Shown: positions 25,746 to 34,080 of the stretch, in pieces
Layout: the number at the start of each line of letters is the position of its first letter
How positions within the stretch are numbered: position 1 is the stretch's first letter
NCBI RefSeq assembly: GCF_000743525.1
Contig: NZ_JQGK01000004.1
Coordinates: forward strand, 1-64,000
DNA: 64,000 nucleotides
Source: Sulfurospirillum sp. SCADC
Lineage (GTDB): Bacteria > Campylobacterota > Campylobacteria > Campylobacterales > Sulfurospirillaceae
Direction of reading: 5' to 3'
Notes under the pieces: model-generated
What the model saw: only the letters and a program-made list of their open reading frames with translations
Database searches by the model: none
What the model was told of the DNA's origin: nothing
Program-made: the position numbers and the translations under genes

Positions 25746-26159
25746 ATGGCAAAGCAGATAAGACAGATCATTGAAGAGTACTACGATGTGGTTTGGAACG
25801 AGAAAAAACTCGACCAAGCACAACGATTTTTAGACCCTTCACTCAATTTTAGAGGCTCGCTCGGTATGCGAGTCGATAGTATCAATGGGTTTTGTGACTA
25901 CGCCAAGATGCTTTTTAGCGCCTTCCCCAATCTCTACCATGTGATCGAAGACATCGTCATCGATGGCGATAAAGCCGCTGTAAGACTCGTTTACACCGCA
26001 ACACACTCTGGAAAACTCTTTGGTTTCGAGCCTACAGGAAATCGCATCCGTTACTCAGGAGCCTGCTTTTTTAAATTTGAAAATGAAAAAATCGTAGACG
26101 CGTGGGTCTTGGGTGATCTTAACGCACTTTACGGACAACTTAACAGCGCCAATCATTAA
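25746..26159 (+). CDS. SnoaL-like (NTF2-fold) protein
   Basis: A 137-residue cone-shaped alpha/beta protein of the SnoaL-like ester cyclase group. The family layout is visible: an N-terminal helix IRQIIEEYYDVVWNEKKLD, FLDPSLNFRG, the helix INGFCDYAKMLFSAFPNL, then YHVIEDIVIDGDKAAVRLVYTATHSGKLFGFEPTGNRI and a last strand with KIVDAWVLGD. Members include polyketide cyclases and many uncharacterised stress or detoxification proteins; no substrate can be assigned. The start ATG abuts the upstream stop, with GGAAAAAAAG as ribosome site. Confidence 0.8.
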   Translation: MAKQIRQIIEEYYDVVWNEKKLDQAQRFLDPSLNFRGSLGMRVDSINGFCDYAKMLFSAFPNLYHVIEDIVIDGDKAAVRLVYTATHSGKLFGFEPTGNRIRYSGACFFKFENEKIVDAWVLGDLNALYGQLNSANH

Positions 26160-26180
26160 GAGTTCTGAAAGAACTTTTAA

Positions 26181-26275
26181 CACGCTTTCAAAGCAAAGCT
26201 TCTCAAGCTACGTTAACACTAGGTTCTCTTCGGCAGAGAGCCCAAGAACTCTTGGTGCTTTCACTTCTTGCAAAA
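26181..26275 (+). repeat. Structured intergenic repeat, copy C
   Basis: Matches copy A over its full length, including AGCTACGTTAACACT, the hairpin GGTTCTC-TTCGGCA-GAGAGCC, CTTGGTGCTTTC and the tail CTTCTTGCAAAA. The third hairpin is degenerate here (AGAACTCTTGGTGC). It lies between the convergent SnoaL-like and EamA genes. Confidence 0.75.
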
Positions 26276-26290
26276 TTATTTTGCAAGAAG
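26264..26290. terminator. Hairpin between convergent genes
   Basis: CTTCTTGCAAA and TTTGCAAGAAG form an 11-bp perfect stem around a short A/T loop, overlapping the tail of repeat copy C and ending 4 nt before the EamA stop. It may terminate both convergent transcripts. Confidence 0.6.
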
Positions 26291-26294
26291 GTTA

Positions 26295-27158
26295 TTAGTT
26301 GTTGCATTTTTTTGCCTCTTTATGTGCCATCATGGAGTGAACGAGTAACGTCGTTACGATGATGGCACCTCCCATCAACGTATTGATATGCGGTTTTTCA
26401 TCCATCAATATCCAGACCCAAAAGGGTGCGAGTACAGGTTCTATAATCGTTAAAAGCGCTACTTCAACCGAGGGTAAAAACTTGGTGCCAATGCCTATAA
26501 ACGCGCGCGAAAGTGGCGTTAGTAAAATCCCCATAAAGAAAATAATCCCGATAGAGTAGCTATCCGGTAACACCATAGGTGCGCTAAGCATGGCGAGAAG
26601 CGATGCGATGAGAGCCCCTGTTCCAAAACATGCCAAACGATTGACCTCTTTGTTTCGCTCTAAAACAGATAGCATTGAAACAAAGGCTAATACACAGCTA
26701 AAAGCATAGAAATTTCCTTCCATATTGCCAAGACCTAAGTCATTAAATAAAATGATCGAAAGTCCTATAAAAACAAAAAAGATCGCTCCAAAGGTACGGC
26801 GTGGTGTTTTTTGTCTGAAAAAGATAAATGCGATCATTGCGCTCACCAAAGGGCCTGTACTTAAGATAAACACAGCACTTGCAACACTGGTATGTTTGAT
26901 GGCAAGGATAAACAGAAAATTGCTAAGTCCTATACAAAGTCCACTCCAAAGTATGGAAGAGAGGTGATTTTTGTAGATGGAAACAATAGTATTTTTATAT
27001 TTTATCCACAGCGTAAGATTGAGACTTACAAACATGCACAGACCAAAATAAAAGGTAAAGTTCTGCGCGCTCACATGGGTCATCTTAATCAATGGCGATT
27101 CAAAACTCATTAAAATCATACCAAGGGAGGTAATCCTAAAGGCTTTTGCGTAGGTCAT
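26295..27158 (-). CDS. EamA/DMT-family transporter
   Basis: A 287-residue inner-membrane protein with about ten hydrophobic segments and the two EamA repeats; the second contains SAVFILSTGPLVSAMIAFIFFRQKTPRRTFGAIFFVFIGL and VEVALLTIIEPVLAPFWVWILMDEKP, the typical EamA ends. Drug/metabolite transporters of this type export or import amino acids or small metabolites; the substrate is unknown. The start MTYAKAFRITSLG is chosen to avoid running through the upstream gene; the ribosome site is poor, so expression may depend on coupling to the VF530-family gene that ends 4 nt before. Confidence 0.8.
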   Translation of the reverse strand: MTYAKAFRITSLGMILMSFESPLIKMTHVSAQNFTFYFGLCMFVSLNLTLWIKYKNTIVSIYKNHLSSILWSGLCIGLSNFLFILAIKHTSVASAVFILSTGPLVSAMIAFIFFRQKTPRRTFGAIFFVFIGLSIILFNDLGLGNMEGNFYAFSCVLAFVSMLSVLERNKEVNRLACFGTGALIASLLAMLSAPMVLPDSYSIGIIFFMGILLTPLSRAFIGIGTKFLPSVEVALLTIIEPVLAPFWVWILMDEKPHINTLMGGAIIVTTLLVHSMMAHKEAKKCNN

Positions 27159-27162
27159 GGGA

Positions 27163-27396
27163 TTACTTTGTTTGGTTTTTGCGAAAGGTGATGTAGAGTT
27201 TTTCGATCTTTGTGCGCGCCCAAGGGGTTTTACGGAAAAATTTGAGGCATGCGTTGATGCTGGGATTGACATGAAAGCAGTTCATACGCATCATTTCATC
27301 GAGTTTTTCCCAACCGTAATGTTCTTGCAATTCAGTAATAAGTTTTTCAAGTGTGACGCCATGAAGGGGATTGGTAGTGTGTTCGGTATTGTTCAT
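27163..27396 (-). CDS. VF530-family (DUF2132) DNA-binding protein
   Basis: A 77-residue protein of the VF530/DUF2132 family: NPLHGVTLEKLITELQEHYGWEKLDEMMRMNCFHVNPSINACLKFFRKTPWARTKIEKLYI covers almost the whole family domain, known from a structure with a DNA-binding-like helical fold. The biological target is not established. The start is preceded by GAGGAATCA. It is followed after 4 nt by the EamA transporter gene, probably one transcript. Confidence 0.82.
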   Translation of the reverse strand: MNNTEHTTNPLHGVTLEKLITELQEHYGWEKLDEMMRMNCFHVNPSINACLKFFRKTPWARTKIEKLYITFRKNQTK

Positions 27397-27414
27397 TGAT
27401 TCCTCAAAAATGGG

Positions 27415-27447
27415 TTTTACATGTAAGGGAAATCCTTACATGTAAAA
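27415..27447 (-). terminator. Hairpin made of two TTACATGTAA copies
   Basis: TTTTACATGTAAGG and CCTTACATGTAAAA form a 14-bp perfect stem around a 5-nt loop, 5 nt after the stop of the oxidoreductase gene on the minus strand. It ends in a U-run in minus-strand transcripts. It separates the oxidoreductase from the downstream VF530 gene. Confidence 0.8.
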
Positions 27448-27452
27448 GGTGT

Positions 27453-28205
27453 TTAGTATTTTTCAACAACGAGTCCACCGTAACTTTGTACGGTTGGCAT
27501 AATCTCGATGCGATTGACATTGACGTGTTCTGGAAGTTCTGCCAACGCGAAAATGGTATTGGCAATATCTTCTTTCGCAAGCGGTGTGGAATGGGCATAG
27601 ACTGCATCGGCTTTGGCTTTATCCCCTTTAAACCTAATATCGGAAAATTCGGTTTGTGCCATGCCTGGCTCAATGTTGGTTACACGCACATGCGTGCCTT
27701 TTAGGTCGGTTCGAAGGTTGAGTGAAAACTGTTTGACAAACGCTTTGGTCGCGCCATACACATTGCCACCCTCGTACGGCCAACTGCCTGCGGTGGAACC
27801 GATGTTAAAAATGTACCCTGTTTTGCGCGCCACCATGACCGGAAGAACGGCTTTGGTTACGTAGAGTAAGCCTTTGATATTGGTGTCGATCATCTTCTCC
27901 CAATCATCCAAACTCGCTTCATTCGCATGCTCTAGTCCCAAGGCAAGTCCTGCGTTATTGACCAAAATATCGATGTTTTTGTACTCGTTTGGAAGTGAGG
28001 CGATGGCACTAAACACCTCTTCTTTTTGAGTCACATCAAAACACAGTGGCAAAATTTCGCAGGTGGATAAACGATTTTTCAGTGCTTCAAGTCGCTCTTT
28101 GCGACGACCCGTAACGATGACTTTATAACCAGCTTTCGCAAATTTCTCAGCCATTGCTTCTCCAAAGCCAGAAGTTGCTCCTGTAATCAAGACGATTTTT
28201 GACAT
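27453..28205 (-). CDS. Short-chain dehydrogenase/reductase (YdfG-like)
   Basis: A 250-residue NAD(P)-dependent oxidoreductase of the classical SDR family. The cofactor motif is TGATSGFGE near residue 8, with GRR at the second strand favouring NADPH; NNAG stabilises the core, and the catalytic residues are Ser in IGSTAGSWPY and the YGATK Tyr/Lys pair. The nearest familiar group is YdfG, which oxidises serine, allothreonine or 3-hydroxy acids and reduces malonic semialdehyde. The ATG with AAAGG at proper spacing is chosen over one six bases upstream. Monocistronic, ending at the palindrome-based hairpin. Confidence 0.85.
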   Translation of the reverse strand: MSKIVLITGATSGFGEAMAEKFAKAGYKVIVTGRRKERLEALKNRLSTCEILPLCFDVTQKEEVFSAIASLPNEYKNIDILVNNAGLALGLEHANEASLDDWEKMIDTNIKGLLYVTKAVLPVMVARKTGYIFNIGSTAGSWPYEGGNVYGATKAFVKQFSLNLRTDLKGTHVRVTNIEPGMAQTEFSDIRFKGDKAKADAVYAHSTPLAKEDIANTIFALAELPEHVNVNRIEIMPTVQSYGGLVVEKY

Positions 28206-28423
28206 GCGCATCCTTTACATATTTTTTATGATTATAGCAAAGTGAGGTGTAATGATACCTTTGGTAACTTGCTCAAAAAAGAAATTTCTCCTCCAAATTG
28301 CTAAAAATAGCCTTAAAATGGCTCTTTGCAATGGGTGAATTCAAGAAATCATACGCTTTGTTTAAAATTTCATCAGTTCTATTTGCCACAAAAGTCCAAA
28401 AATATATTAAGATTTCTTTGTTG

Positions 28424-28462
28424 AGTAAAAAGTATTCCTTTTAGTATTCCTAAATTTTACTA
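28424..28462 (+). promoter_or_regulatory. Repeated operator-like sites before an RHH gene
   Basis: AGTATTCC occurs at 28431-28438 and again at 28443-28450, 12 bp apart, flanked by AGTAAAA (28424) and its inverted partner TTTTACT (28456). Tandem 8-mers spaced about one helical turn, just upstream of a ribbon-helix-helix gene, are the usual arrangement for its own binding and autoregulation. Confidence 0.5.
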
Positions 28463-28473
28463 AGGTGTAAAAC

Positions 28474-28698
28474 GTGGCAAAACAGAAATTTGGCGCAGAG
28501 ATCATTCAGCGTGTAATAGAGAAAAATCAGACCAAAAAACGTGAAATTGCCCAATTGACCTTAAAAATTGACGCGAAACTTGATATCGCCCTTACAAAAC
28601 TTTCCAGTGCTTTAAATATCTCCAAAAACAGATTGATCGAAGATATTTTGATGGAGAGTGGCATCTTGCAAGAGGTTGAGGAGAACTACTATGAGTAA
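28474..28698 (+). CDS. Ribbon-helix-helix-type small protein
   Basis: A 74-residue protein beginning at a GTG with TAAGGTG upstream. The central part, LTLKIDAKLDIALTKLSSALNISKNRLIEDILMESGIL, reads as a beta strand and two helices as in CopG/Arc-type DNA-binding proteins. It overlaps the following gene by 8 nt, like an antitoxin-toxin pair. Tandem AGTATTCC repeats lie upstream, suggesting autoregulation. No homologue is named with certainty. Confidence 0.6.
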   Translation: MAKQKFGAEIIQRVIEKNQTKKREIAQLTLKIDAKLDIALTKLSSALNISKNRLIEDILMESGILQEVEENYYE

Positions 28699-29356
28699 TT
28701 TCCCCACGCAAACGCTGGTTGTTCAATCCATACTAGAGGGCATCAGCAAAGCGGCGTACAACTTTCTTTTTTGGACGAACAACCGCCTTTCGCTCTCCAG
28801 TGGCCCTCAAAAAATTCTCTCCATTCACGTGGCACAGTCGTTGAGCCTGATTGAAAATGCGCCTGAGGTGTTCATTGATGCGACGGTTTCCGATATTTTG
28901 CGCTGTTCACTTCCCAACCGAAAAGCATTTAAGATGTTTATGGAAAAAAATGCGCTCTCTCAAGGCGTTTTTAGCATCACCCTCGATGAGCGATTTTCGC
29001 ATCAAAATCACAATGACTCGACATCGCATGTGATCATCACGCTCAAAAATGGTGTTTGCAATGCCAAAGCGGAGTACAGTTACGAGATTGAGCGTTTGTG
29101 CAAAATGCTTCAGCGAAAAACCAAAGACGACAGCGCATTGGACTATGGTGTGTTTGCCTTTTACTCAGACCTTTCGCCTCAGGCGCGCAAAAAACTCTCC
29201 AAACGCATACCTGAAATTATTGCCAGTTTTGATGAGGTTGTGAGCCATTTTCCTTCTCTTCGTGCCAAGTGCATTAGCACTCCGATTCGTGAAGTGGAGA
29301 GTGTGGGTGAGTGGATGGCAGGGGCGTATGTGATCGAGCCAAACGTTGAAAATTAA
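28691..29356 (+). CDS. Hypothetical protein coupled to an RHH protein
   Basis: A 221-residue soluble protein starting MSNFPTQTLVV at an ATG that overlaps the upstream stop; the site GAGGAG in the preceding gene supports it. Mixed alpha/beta, with one clear hydrophilic helical centre (YEIERLCKMLQRKTKDDSALDYGVFAFYSDLSPQARKKLSKRIPEIIASF). I recognise no domain. Genetic coupling to a small DNA-binding protein suggests a toxin-like, nuclease or regulator role, but nothing in the sequence confirms it. It is followed by a hairpin terminator built around TTTACATGTAAA. Confidence 0.6.
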   Translation: MSNFPTQTLVVQSILEGISKAAYNFLFWTNNRLSLSSGPQKILSIHVAQSLSLIENAPEVFIDATVSDILRCSLPNRKAFKMFMEKNALSQGVFSITLDERFSHQNHNDSTSHVIITLKNGVCNAKAEYSYEIERLCKMLQRKTKDDSALDYGVFAFYSDLSPQARKKLSKRIPEIIASFDEVVSHFPSLRAKCISTPIREVESVGEWMAGAYVIEPNVEN

Positions 29357-29390
29357 GCAGAATTGTCTTTACATGTAAAACGATTCTGCT
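29356..29390 (+). terminator. Hairpin with TTTACATGTAAA in its loop
   Basis: AGCAGAAT and ATTCTGCT form an outer stem of 8 bp beginning at the stop codon, and the palindrome TTTACATGTAAA (29368-29379) sits inside and can pair with itself. It separates the RHH module from the amino-acid transport operon. Confidence 0.65.
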
Positions 29391-29419
29391 GAGTTTTCAA
29401 AATTTATAAAGGAGTGAGA

Positions 29420-30550
29420 ATGAAGAAAATGTTTCCAAAATTGACAGCCTCTTTAGCGGTCTGTTCGATGTTAACCAGTGCAAGTTTCGCGGCAGCCGAT
29501 GTGATTAAAATCGGTGTGCAAGCGCCTATTACAGGGCAATATGCCAATGAGGGTCAAAGCATCGACAACGGTGTGCGTTTGATCGTTGAGCAGTACAATG
29601 CAAGAGGTGGCGTATTAGGTAAAAAGATAGAAGTGGTCACCTGCGATGACCAAGGTGCGGCGCAACAAGCAGCGATTTGTGCAAAAAAATTGGTGAATGA
29701 AGGCGTAAAAGCGGTCATCGGCTCCTACACTTCAGGTGCAACCGAAGCGGCTCAAACGACGTATAACCGAGCAGGGGTACTTCAAACCAGCGATGGTACG
29801 AGTGACTCATTGATTGCGCACAAATACTGGACATTTTTTAGAAACTCATTCCCAAACAGTGCAGAAGCCGAATACACCGCGAAATACTTTGTAGAGGGCA
29901 AACAGTACAAAAAAATCGTGGTTCTCTCCGACTACTCAAGCTACTCAACCGACTTAGCGGACGCAACCGTGAAAGCGCTTAAAGCGAAAAATGCCAATAT
30001 CATTTACGAAGGCAAAATCAAATCAGGCTCTCAAAACTTCACAGCGACGTTAACCAAAATCAAATCGATGGATCCTGACGTGATCTATTTTAGCGGTTAC
30101 TACACCGATGGCGGACTCCTAAGAGCGCAACAAATGCAACTGGGCATTAAAGCAGACTTTGTGGGTGGCGACTCCAATGACAATCCAGACTACATGAAAC
30201 TAGCAGGTGAGAGCGCTAAAGGCACCTTGCTTATCAATGTTCCCACACCTGACATCTTGCCGTACGACATCGCTAAAACGTTCTTAGTCGACTACAAAGC
30301 AAAATTCAACATGATGCCTGCATCCATTTGGTCACTGATGAATGTGGACGGACTTCGCGCGATTTTACATGTCATGGAGCTGAGCAAATCAGACGATACG
30401 AAAGTGATCGCAGAAGGCTTGCATGCCCTCAAAGATTTCCCAGGTATCACAGGCCCTGTGACCTTTAGAGAAGATGGCGAGCGCATTGGTGGTGGTTACA
30501 TGACCTATGAAGTTCAAGCGGATAAAAGCTATAAGATCGTTTACCAATAA
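29420..30550 (+). CDS. Branched-chain amino-acid ABC transporter, binding protein
   Basis: A 376-residue periplasmic type-I binding protein (LivJ/LivK group). A signal peptide MKKMFPKLTASLAVCSMLTSASFAA is followed by VIKIGVQAPITGQYANEGQ, the family's first strand, then VVTCDDQGAAQQAAICAKKL, AVIGSYTSGATEAA and FVGGDSNDNPDYM. AAAGGAG precedes the ATG. It heads a five-gene operon; a 14-bp hairpin separates it from livH and probably allows more binding protein than permease to be made. Branched-chain amino acids are the standard ligands, but members also bind amides, urea or other amino acids. Confidence 0.87.
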   Translation: MKKMFPKLTASLAVCSMLTSASFAAADVIKIGVQAPITGQYANEGQSIDNGVRLIVEQYNARGGVLGKKIEVVTCDDQGAAQQAAICAKKLVNEGVKAVIGSYTSGATEAAQTTYNRAGVLQTSDGTSDSLIAHKYWTFFRNSFPNSAEAEYTAKYFVEGKQYKKIVVLSDYSSYSTDLADATVKALKAKNANIIYEGKIKSGSQNFTATLTKIKSMDPDVIYFSGYYTDGGLLRAQQMQLGIKADFVGGDSNDNPDYMKLAGESAKGTLLINVPTPDILPYDIAKTFLVDYKAKFNMMPASIWSLMNVDGLRAILHVMELSKSDDTKVIAEGLHALKDFPGITGPVTFREDGERIGGGYMTYEVQADKSYKIVYQ

Positions 30551-30558
30551 AAAAGAGC

Positions 30559-30591
30559 GCACAGCCAAAGAGGGTTTCTCTTTGGCTGTGC
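30559..30591 (+). terminator. Intercistronic hairpin between binding protein and livH
   Basis: GCACAGCCAAAGAG and CTCTTTGGCTGTGC form a perfect 14-bp stem with a 5-nt loop, with no T-run after it. Such hairpins after binding-protein genes stabilise the upstream mRNA or stop part of the transcripts. Confidence 0.75.
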
Positions 30592-30616
30592 CATTACATT
30601 AGGATAAGGTGATCTT

Positions 30617-31519
30617 ATGGATATTTTCTTACAACAAATGGTCAATGGTCTGACCATCGGAAGCCTTTATGCGCTCGTAGCGTTGGGCTATACGATGGTG
30701 TATGGCGTGATGCGACTGATCAACTTTGCGCACGGCGACCTCGTGGCTTTTTCAGCGTTTATCGGCTTAAGCGTTTATGCCCAAATATTTGGAGAGAGTG
30801 TCACCTCTTTGGTGGCAGTCATCACGGTTTTTGTCTTCACAGCGGCCATTGTAGCGTTTGTGGGTGTGCTTCTTGAGCGTCTTGCATACAGACCTTTACG
30901 AACGGCACCACGTCTAAGCGCAGTGGTTTCAGCCCTTGGAGCAGGGCTTGTGATTCAAAATTCGGTGATGCTGATTTGGGGACCCAATATGAAAATATTT
31001 CCCTCCAACCTTTTTCCCTCAACGATTTGGGAAATCGGCGGCATCGTCATTACGTTTACGCAAGTGATGATTTTGGGCGTTTCATCGCTCTTGATGGTGG
31101 GACTTTACTTTTTCATTCACCAAACCAAAATTGGCACCGCGATTCGAGCCGTGGCGATTGACCAAGACGCGGCAAAACTGATGGGCATTAATGTCAACCG
31201 CATTATTATGATTATTTTCATCATTGGCTCTTCTTTGGGCGCGGTGGCCGGACTGTTTATCGGCACCTATTACCGTGGCATTACCTTTGATATGGGTTGG
31301 ATGTATGGGCTCAATGCCTTTGTTGCGGCGATTATGGGAGGCATCGGCAATATCCCCGGTGCGATGCTTGGAGGGTTACTTTTAGGACTCTTTAACGCGA
31401 TGATTACGGGTTACATCTCGACGCAATGGGCGGAAACCTTTACGTTTGTGCTGCTCATCGGCATTTTGGTGTTACGACCCACAGGCATTTTGGGCGAAAC
31501 TGTGGCGGAGAAAGTATGA
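30617..31519 (+). CDS. livH: Branched-chain amino-acid ABC transporter, permease LivH
   Basis: A 300-residue inner-membrane permease with about eight helices. NGLTIGSLYALVALGYTMVYGVMRLINFAHGDL at the N-terminus is the LivH signature, and AAKLMGINVNRIIM is the cytoplasmic loop that contacts the ATPase. The gene ends in ATGATG-containing overlap with livM. The ribosome site is AGGATAAGG. Part of the operon binding protein-livH-livM-livG-livF. Confidence 0.92.
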   Translation: MDIFLQQMVNGLTIGSLYALVALGYTMVYGVMRLINFAHGDLVAFSAFIGLSVYAQIFGESVTSLVAVITVFVFTAAIVAFVGVLLERLAYRPLRTAPRLSAVVSALGAGLVIQNSVMLIWGPNMKIFPSNLFPSTIWEIGGIVITFTQVMILGVSSLLMVGLYFFIHQTKIGTAIRAVAIDQDAAKLMGINVNRIIMIIFIIGSSLGAVAGLFIGTYYRGITFDMGWMYGLNAFVAAIMGGIGNIPGAMLGGLLLGLFNAMITGYISTQWAETFTFVLLIGILVLRPTGILGETVAEKV

Positions 31520-32466
31520 TGAACAAAACCAGTCTGATAGCAATTGCATTGCTTGTATTTATGGGCTTTTTCCCTCTGTTTGTTGACTCTGCATGGTTAG
31601 CCGTCGGCACCACCTTTTTGGTTTTTGCTGTCGTAGCACTCTCTCAAGACATCATTTTAGGGCGCGCAGGCGTTTTTCACATGGGACATGCACTGTTCTT
31701 TGGTTTGGGTGCGTACACGACTGCGATTTTAAATGTCAACTTTGGACTGCCTATCTTAGCGACATGGGTGCCTGCGGTGTTGGTTCCCATGCTCGTTGCG
31801 TTTATCATGGTGGCTCCGATTATTCATTTACGAGGTGATTATCTGCTGGTCGCGACCATTGGCTTTAACATCATCTTTATTCAAGTGCTTGAAAACGATG
31901 TTTTTGGGTTGACTGGAGGGCCAAACGGTCTTTTCGGCATCGATGTGGTAAGAGTTTTGGGTTACGACTTCAGCTCTCAAACGCACATGTACTATATGGC
32001 GTTTATCCTTTTGGGCATAACGCTTTTTATTATGCGCAATCTTGATAAGAGTAAATTTGGGCGAGCGATGTTTTACATCCACAAAGATGAGATTGCCGCA
32101 CAAAGCATGGGCATTAATGTACGCTACTTTAAACTTTATGCGTTTATCTTGGGTGCGGGCATCGCGGGAGCGGCGGGAAGTATGTTTTCGGTTCAGTACT
32201 CCGCGGTCAGTCCTGAAGCGTTTAATGTCACGCAGTCTATTATGTTTTTCACCATCGTTTTAGTAGGTGGTTCGGCTTCGCTTCCGGGTGTTTTAATTGG
32301 AACGTTCATCATGTTTGTGCTTCCTGAAATGTTTCGAGAGTTTGAGACGGCGCGTTATTTGGTCTTTGGTATTGCGATGATTTTGACGATGATTTTACGC
32401 CCTCGTGGCATTTGGCCAGTTCGTTTTGGCAACATCCCAGACTTCCTTAAAAAGGGGGTCAAATGA
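31516..32466 (+). CDS. livM: Branched-chain amino-acid ABC transporter, permease LivM
   Basis: A 316-residue inner-membrane permease with about eight to ten helices. AVVALSQDIILGRAGVFHMGHALFFGLGAY and AAQSMGINVRYFKLYAFILGAGIAGAAGS are LivM signatures. Two adjacent ATGs (31516, 31519) both overlap the livH stop; the first is annotated. GGAGAAAG serves as ribosome site. The end overlaps livG as ATGA. Confidence 0.9.
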   Translation: MMNKTSLIAIALLVFMGFFPLFVDSAWLAVGTTFLVFAVVALSQDIILGRAGVFHMGHALFFGLGAYTTAILNVNFGLPILATWVPAVLVPMLVAFIMVAPIIHLRGDYLLVATIGFNIIFIQVLENDVFGLTGGPNGLFGIDVVRVLGYDFSSQTHMYYMAFILLGITLFIMRNLDKSKFGRAMFYIHKDEIAAQSMGINVRYFKLYAFILGAGIAGAAGSMFSVQYSAVSPEAFNVTQSIMFFTIVLVGGSASLPGVLIGTFIMFVLPEMFREFETARYLVFGIAMILTMILRPRGIWPVRFGNIPDFLKKGVK

Positions 32467-33245
32467 GCGAGTATCTTTTAGAAATCAGCCATGTCAGCAA
32501 ATATTTTCAAGGACTGGTCGCCATTAATGACCTTTCAATGAAGGTCAAAAAAGGGCAGATTTACGGCATCATCGGCCCTAACGGTGCGGGCAAAACGACG
32601 CTGTTTAACTGCATTACCGGTATTTATCGACCTGAAATCGGGCAAATTTTGTGGAAAGGCAAAGATATTAAAGGGATCAGTCCGCATAAAATTGCGGAGC
32701 TTGGCATCTTGCGTACCTTTCAGACGATTCGTCTCTTTTCGGAGATGAGTGTGGCAGAAAACATCATGTCGGGTCGTCACATCAAATCTAAACAGCGCTG
32801 GTATAACGGCGTTATCCCCACGCCTGCGTATTACAAAGATGAGAAAGCAAACTGGAAAAAAGTGGGCGAACTGATGGACTTTTTCCATCTTTCAGAGTTT
32901 GCGACCACACCTGCAGGCGATCTCTCGTATGGCATTCAAAGACGCATTGAGATGGCACGTGCTCTTGCGGCTGAGCCTGAGCTTCTCATTCTCGACGAGC
33001 CCGCCGCAGGGCTCAATGAACATGAGACGTTGGAGCTGACCCAAACGATTCGCAAAATTCAAGCGATGGGTGTGACGATCATGATGATCGAGCACGACAT
33101 GGAGATGGTGATGAGTTTGTGCGAATACATCACGGTCATTAACTTCGGCGCGAAGATCAGCGAGGGTGTGCCTTCGTTTATCCAAGACGATCCTGTAGTG
33201 ATTGAGGCGTATATTGGCAGTGATGAGGATGACGATAATGAGTGA
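32463..33245 (+). CDS. livG: Branched-chain amino-acid ABC transporter, ATPase LivG
   Basis: A 260-residue ATPase with Walker A GPNGAGKTTLFN near residue 38, a signature region in the variant form LSYGIQRRIEMARAL, Walker B LLILDEPAAGLN typical of LivG, and the switch His in IEHDMEMVM. It works in a heterodimer with LivF. ATGA overlap with livM upstream and an 8-nt overlap with livF downstream point to coupled translation. Confidence 0.93.
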   Translation: MSEYLLEISHVSKYFQGLVAINDLSMKVKKGQIYGIIGPNGAGKTTLFNCITGIYRPEIGQILWKGKDIKGISPHKIAELGILRTFQTIRLFSEMSVAENIMSGRHIKSKQRWYNGVIPTPAYYKDEKANWKKVGELMDFFHLSEFATTPAGDLSYGIQRRIEMARALAAEPELLILDEPAAGLNEHETLELTQTIRKIQAMGVTIMMIEHDMEMVMSLCEYITVINFGAKISEGVPSFIQDDPVVIEAYIGSDEDDDNE

Positions 33246-33960
33246 AAAATTATTGGAAGTAAAAAGTTTACATGTAAACTATGGCGCGATTGAAGCGATC
33301 AAAGGCATTGATTTGTACGTCAATAAAGGTGAGGTCGTGACGATCCTTGGTGCCAATGGCGCAGGAAAAACAACGACACTTCGCACGATCAGCGGGCTGT
33401 TGAAGCCTAGCGCTGGAAGCATCTTTTTTGATGGCAAAGAGATCACACAACTGCCTGCACATGAGATCGTAAGTCTGGGCATGAGCCATTCGCCTGAAGG
33501 TCGTCGTGTGTTTGGCACGCTCAGTGTCGAAGAGAACCTGATGATGGGTGCGTACAGTCTTAAAACGTTTGATGCGCCGACATTGGAATGGATTTATGAG
33601 ATTTTGCCACGGCTGAAAGAGCGCAAAAAACAGCTTGCAGGAACACTCAGTGGTGGTGAACAGCAGATGTTAGCGATTGGGCGAGCGATTATGAGTAAGC
33701 CAACGCTTTTGATCTTGGATGAACCCAGCCTTGGACTGGCTCCTGTTTTGGTTAAGGTGATTTTTAAGGCGATCAAAGAGATCAGCAAAACAGGCGTCAC
33801 CGTGCTTTTAGTCGAGCAAAATGCGAAAGCGGCACTTAAACTGGCTCATCGTGGCTATGTGTTGGAGCTTGGGAAAATAACCCATAGCGGAAGCAGCGAG
33901 GAGCTTCTCAATTCGGAAATGATACAAGAGGCATATTTGGGCAAGAAAAAAGAGGCGTAA
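33238..33960 (+). CDS. livF: Branched-chain amino-acid ABC transporter, ATPase LivF
   Basis: A 240-residue ATPase: Walker A GANGAGKTTTLR, signature LSGGEQQMLAIGRAI, Walker B LLILDEPSLGLAP and VEQNAKAAL, all LivF-type. It starts at the ATG inside the livG end. Near its N-terminus the codons for Ser-Leu-His-Val-Asn are an exact TTTACATGTAAA. It is the last gene of the transport operon; another palindrome copy (34017) lies in the 120-bp spacer before putA. Confidence 0.93.
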   Translation: MSEKLLEVKSLHVNYGAIEAIKGIDLYVNKGEVVTILGANGAGKTTTLRTISGLLKPSAGSIFFDGKEITQLPAHEIVSLGMSHSPEGRRVFGTLSVEENLMMGAYSLKTFDAPTLEWIYEILPRLKERKKQLAGTLSGGEQQMLAIGRAIMSKPTLLILDEPSLGLAPVLVKVIFKAIKEISKTGVTVLLVEQNAKAALKLAHRGYVLELGKITHSGSSEELLNSEMIQEAYLGKKKEA

Positions 33961-34080
33961 CTTCAAACAAAGATGCCCGCCCCGCAAAAAGTGAGCATCT
34001 AAGACATGTCTAACCTTTTACATGTAAAGTGAAAGTTACTTAAATTTGATTTAAATACGAATTAAAGTTGAGGAACATTA

